From Pseudomonadota bacterium (GTDB lineage: Bacteria; Pseudomonadota; Gammaproteobacteria; Burkholderiales; SG8-39): 47,048 bases of DNA. Made by a program: the position numbers and the translations under genes. Where the stretch lies: positions 1 through 47,048 of the forward strand of contig JANXRZ010000261.1 of the NCBI GenBank assembly GCA_025352885.1, read 5' to 3'. Below, one piece after another: positions 44,474 to 47,048 of the stretch (position 1 is the first letter of the stretch; each line of letters begins with the position of its first letter). Under the pieces are notes generated by a model. That model ran no database searches and was not told where the DNA came from. It worked only from the letters and a program-made list of their open reading frames with translations.

Positions 44474-45280
44474 ATGAGCGATTACTCCAAGTACCAGTGC
44501 CTCAAGATCGAAAAGGCCGGCAAGCTGGCCACGGTTACCCTCGATCGCGCCGCCACCCGCAACCAGATCGACAGGCAGTTCCACCACGAGCTGCAGGACA
44601 TCTGGCGCGACCTGGCGGAGGACACCGAAATCAACGCCGTGCTGCTCACGGGCAGCGGCAAGTATTTCAGCGTCGGCGGCAACGTGAAAGGCATGACGGA
44701 GCGGCCCGGTGGCGACGTGTTTGCCGAGGGCGAGATGATCGAGCCGCGCAGCGCGCGCAAGATCGTCAACAACATCCTCGACTGCGAGCTGCCGATCATT
44801 TGCGCGATCAATGGCGATTGCATCGGACTGGCCGCGACGGTCGCCCTCTTCTGCGACATCACCGTCTGCGCCGAGGACGCGCGCATCGCCGACCCGCACG
44901 TGAAGATCGGGCTCGTTGCGGGAGACGGCGGCGCAGTGATCTGGCCGATGCTGGTCGGTCCGAACCGCGCAAAGGAGTTCCTCATGCGCGGCAACCTCAT
45001 TACCGGCCGGGATGCGGAAAAGATGGGACTGGTGAACTACTCGCTGCCGCGCGAACAGGTACTTGAAAAAGCCCGCGCCCTCGCACAGGAACTCGCGGAC
45101 GGCCCGACGTGGGCGATCCGCTGGACCAAGCTGGCGGTCAACAAGGCGATCAAGGACAAGGTCAACCTCATCATGGACGCGTCATTCGCGCTCGAGATGG
45201 CCACCTTCCAGACCGAGGACCATCGCGAGGCAGTGCGCTCCTTCGCCGAGAAGCGCAAACCAAACTTCACCGGGCGCTAG
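44474..45280 (+). CDS. enoyl-CoA hydratase/isomerase family protein
   Basis: A 268-residue crotonase-fold protein, cytoplasmic. ATVTLDRAATRNQIDRQFHHEL starts the fold, and the oxyanion-hole segment SGKYFSVGGNVKGM is present. CAINGDCIGLAATVALFCDITVC, RIADPHVKIGLVAGDGGAVIWPMLVG and EFLMRGNLITGRDAEKMGLVN follow. The first catalytic Glu position of classic hydratases is less clear here, while the Gly/Asp (GLVAGDGG) is kept, so hydratase, isomerase or hydrolase activity are all possible. ATG 44474 is preferred over GTG 44459, which would fall within the promoter region. It diverges from operon D around the GntR-type operator and probably acts with it. Confidence 0.88.
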   Translation: MSDYSKYQCLKIEKAGKLATVTLDRAATRNQIDRQFHHELQDIWRDLAEDTEINAVLLTGSGKYFSVGGNVKGMTERPGGDVFAEGEMIEPRSARKIVNNILDCELPIICAINGDCIGLAATVALFCDITVCAEDARIADPHVKIGLVAGDGGAVIWPMLVGPNRAKEFLMRGNLITGRDAEKMGLVNYSLPREQVLEKARALAQELADGPTWAIRWTKLAVNKAIKDKVNLIMDASFALEMATFQTEDHREAVRSFAEKRKPNFTGR

Positions 45281-46014
45281 AGTGCGCGGACGATCATGAC
45301 CGCGCCCAGCAGGCAGAAGACCGTATAGAGCGCCCGCTGGAAGACCGCGGGCTGCATCCGGTTCCTGAGCGCCGTGCCGACGAACAGGCCCACGAATGCG
45401 GCACCGGTTGCGATCGCAAGGCTCGCAAGATCTGCTGAAATCGTCGCGACACCCGTGTGGCCCAGCCGGATCGTTAGGGCCAGCGTGGCGATCATGAAAG
45501 TCAGGCCCAGCGCCTGGATGAGTTCCGCGCTCGACAGCCGCAGGGTCTGCAGATAGGGCACCAGCGGCATGACGAATACGCCGGTCGAGGCGGCCAGTAA
45601 TCCAGACAGCGCGCCTGCAACGCCTCCTGCCAGCATCGGATGCGCACGCATGTCCGGGAGCGAAGGCTTGGTCAGGCCCCACGCCCCGTAGACGAGCAGC
45701 ACCGTTCCGAGCAGCAGTCTCGCGCCTTCGCCCAAACCGGCGAGGCCCGCAAACGGACTGAATATGGTGCCGCCGACCAGCCCCAGCCACATCGGCCAGA
45801 TGCGGCGGGCAAGCGACTTCGCGTGCGGCCCTATGCATTGCGTGACGTTCGTCGCAAGCGAGGGCAGGACCATGAGCGTCGCCGCGGCGGCCGGCGGCAT
45901 GAAGAGCCCGAGCAGCGCCATTGAAAGCGTCGGCAATCCCATGCCCGACACGCCTTTGACGGCGCCCGCGGCAAGGAACACGAGTCCGACGAGACCGCCC
46001 AATGTCGCTTCCAT
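45277..46014 (-). CDS. TauE/SafE-family membrane permease
   Basis: A 245-residue integral membrane protein of the sulfite exporter TauE/SafE family (DUF81), with about eight hydrophobic segments. The N-terminal repeat shows GGLVGLVFLAAGAVKGVSGMGLPTLSMALLG and the second repeat GGVAGALSGLLAASTGVFVMPLVPYL, each with the family's G-x-x-G-x-G-x(P) pattern. Members export sulfite, sulfoacetate or other organic anions; no sulfur genes are near. It diverges from the LysR gene, the usual layout for a LysR-regulated target. Its stop overlaps the stop of the enoyl-CoA hydratase gene: the palindrome CTAG at 45277-45280 supplies TAG on both strands. Confidence 0.9.
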   Translation of the reverse strand: MEATLGGLVGLVFLAAGAVKGVSGMGLPTLSMALLGLFMPPAAAATLMVLPSLATNVTQCIGPHAKSLARRIWPMWLGLVGGTIFSPFAGLAGLGEGARLLLGTVLLVYGAWGLTKPSLPDMRAHPMLAGGVAGALSGLLAASTGVFVMPLVPYLQTLRLSSAELIQALGLTFMIATLALTIRLGHTGVATISADLASLAIATGAAFVGLFVGTALRNRMQPAVFQRALYTVFCLLGAVMIVRAL

Positions 46015-46066
46015 AATGCATGGTCGCCAAACGGGCAGAAGACGTCCATCGCACATCGGCTGAGGT

Positions 46067-46089
46067 ATCCTTCGGAAAATCCGAAGGAT
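46067..46089. promoter_or_regulatory. 10-bp inverted repeat enclosing the LysR ribosome-binding site
   Basis: ATCCTTCGGA, AAA, TCCGAAGGAT: perfect 10-bp arms in the TauE/LysR intergenic region. As DNA it has the size and dyad of a LysR-type box. As RNA the right arm contains AAGGA, the only Shine-Dalgarno sequence before ATG 46097, so a hairpin would hide it. Which level it works at cannot be told from sequence. Confidence 0.55.
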
Positions 46090-46096
46090 CGTTCCA

Positions 46097-47023
46097 ATGG
46101 CACGAGTACGGCCGGCGCACACCTACCGCATCGATCCCTATGACCTCCGGCTTTTCGCAGCCATTGTCGAGGGCGGATCGATCACCGCCGGTGCGCGTGA
46201 GATTCACCTGTCGCTGGCCGCCGCGAGCAGCCGGCTCCAAGGCCTTGAGCATGCGATCGGTGCCCCACTCCTGCATCGCTCGAAGAAGGGCGTAACGCTG
46301 ACCGACGCGGGCCGCACGATGCTCCAGCATGCGGGCCGCCTGCAGCGCGGGATGGAAGCATTGCATGCGGACATGGCTGGCCATGCGCATGGCGTGCGAA
46401 GCACTGTGCGCCTGTTATGTAATACCGCCGCGCTCGCCGAGCACTTGCCGCGGCTGATCGGCCCCTTCCTGGCTGAGCACCAAGACCTCGACCTGGACCT
46501 TCGCGAACTCGACAGCCAGGACGTGCTTGCCGCAATGCGCCAGGAACGCGCCGATATCGGGATCGTTGCCGATTATGTCGATACGCAAGGCTTGCTCACG
46601 CGTCCGTTTCGCGACGATCCCCTCGTCGCTCTGGTGCCCGATACGGGGAGTCGCATGCCCAGGGGAAAAATCGAATTCGCCGACCTGTTGAAGCAATCCT
46701 TTGTCGGCCTATCTGCGGACAGTGCGCTCAGCCGGTTTCTCCAGAAGCAGGCCCTGAACCACGGGCGGGGACTGCATCACCGCGCGCGCGTGCGCACGCT
46801 CGACGCAGTCGTCGACCTGGTGGGTGAAGGTGTGGGGGTGGCCGTCGTGCCGCGCGTAACGGCTGTTCGGTTGGCGTCTGAAAAGGTGGCCGTACGCGAC
46901 CTGTCCGCCGTGTGGGCGAAACGCCGATTGTTGCTTTGTACCGCCGGAGAAGTCCCGGCAGGTAGCGGTGCGGACGCACTCCTGCGATATCTCGCCGACC
47001 CGAAGAACAGGGGCACGGACTAA
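46097..47023 (+). CDS. LysR-family transcriptional regulator
   Basis: A 308-residue LTTR. The N-terminal winged HTH is YDLRLFAAIVEGGSITAGAREIHLSLAAASSRLQGLEHAIGAPLLHRSKKGVTLTDAGRTML. The effector domain (residues ~95-300) has the two-lobed periplasmic-binding fold with LDLRELDSQDVLAAMRQERADIGIVAD and VVDLVGEGVGVAVVPRV. The ligand is unknown. It diverges from the TauE/SafE permease, with an inverted repeat at 46067-46089 between them that is a natural operator candidate, so the permease is its likely target. The start at ATG 46097 has AAGGA eight bases before it. Confidence 0.93.
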   Translation: MARVRPAHTYRIDPYDLRLFAAIVEGGSITAGAREIHLSLAAASSRLQGLEHAIGAPLLHRSKKGVTLTDAGRTMLQHAGRLQRGMEALHADMAGHAHGVRSTVRLLCNTAALAEHLPRLIGPFLAEHQDLDLDLRELDSQDVLAAMRQERADIGIVADYVDTQGLLTRPFRDDPLVALVPDTGSRMPRGKIEFADLLKQSFVGLSADSALSRFLQKQALNHGRGLHHRARVRTLDAVVDLVGEGVGVAVVPRVTAVRLASEKVAVRDLSAVWAKRRLLLCTAGEVPAGSGADALLRYLADPKNRGTD

Positions 47024-47048
47024 AGCCCCAGCCGCTGCCAGATCGTGC
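47020..47048 (-). CDS. possible C-terminal end of a minus-strand gene (cut by window edge)
   Basis: A minus-strand frame entering from the right edge encodes TIWQRLGL and stops at TAG 47020-47022, overlapping the LysR stop. Only eight codons are visible and no family can be named; it is listed because the frame ends cleanly against the convergent LysR gene. Confidence 0.3.

Overview
The window is dense, high-GC bacterial DNA in which almost every base is coding and no gap exceeds about 155 bases. Six TctC/Bug periplasmic binding proteins in 47 kb, several CoA-linked catabolic operons and the housekeeping set (LeuS, UvrD, IlvA, Cca, TtcA, FthC, Slt) point to a betaproteobacterium, most likely Burkholderiales (Alcaligenaceae/Comamonadaceae-like). 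This placement is an inference from family content, not a marker-gene result.

Left part, about 1-22.4 kb, mostly housekeeping: leuS (cut by the left edge) diverges from uvrD. A lone Bug gene, a small cluster of GGGGTCAGAGTCGA repeats, a DedA/YqaA-type membrane protein, ilvA and a 2-oxoglutarate dioxygenase follow. fthC diverges from a tight five-gene run: soluble lytic transglycosylase, NDUFA9-like dehydrogenase, glutathione transferase, cca with a degenerate HD domain, and a membrane-anchored C13 (legumain-type) peptidase. An orphan ATP-grasp protein, DUF2905, a YfcG-like GST, a lipoprotein, a LysM protein, a diheme cytochrome c coupled to a MidA-type methyltransferase, a pteridine-reductase-like SDR coupled to ttcA, and a DUF3750 lipoprotein complete this part.

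Right part, about 22.5-47 kb, is catabolic and regulatory. Reading along the minus strand there are four operons: (A) acyl-CoA dehydrogenase, acyl-CoA ligase, IclR (25.9-22.5 kb); (B) Bug, Bug, NIPSNAP, Bug and two adjacent acyl-CoA dehydrogenase genes that look like a heteromeric pair (32.1-26.5 kb), preceded by a three-half-site operator; (C) ThDP enzyme, Bug, NDP-forming acyl-CoA synthetase, IclR (38.7-33.0 kb), followed by a hydroxypyruvate-isomerase-like gene; (D) acyl-CoA dehydrogenase, GntR, CaiB-type CoA transferase, Bug (44.4-40.4 kb), with a perfect -35/-10 pair and a TGGT-N3-ACCA operator at its head. Plus-strand partners are a MaoC-like protein, an enoyl-CoA hydratase and a LysR regulator that diverges from a TauE/SafE permease. 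Together they suggest uptake of several organic acids by Bug proteins, CoA activation (ligase, synthetase, CoA transferase), and beta-oxidation-like steps, each operon carrying its own regulator.

The most unusual object is at 38852-40348: a class V (alanine/serine-glyoxylate type) aminotransferase with an in-frame N-terminal helix-turn-helix domain. It is preceded by a strong sigma70-like promoter whose predicted start site is the ATG itself (leaderless), with a palindrome over the start codon, and it faces operon C. It may be a metabolic enzyme that regulates its own locus. No tRNA, rRNA, CRISPR array or intact insertion sequence was seen.
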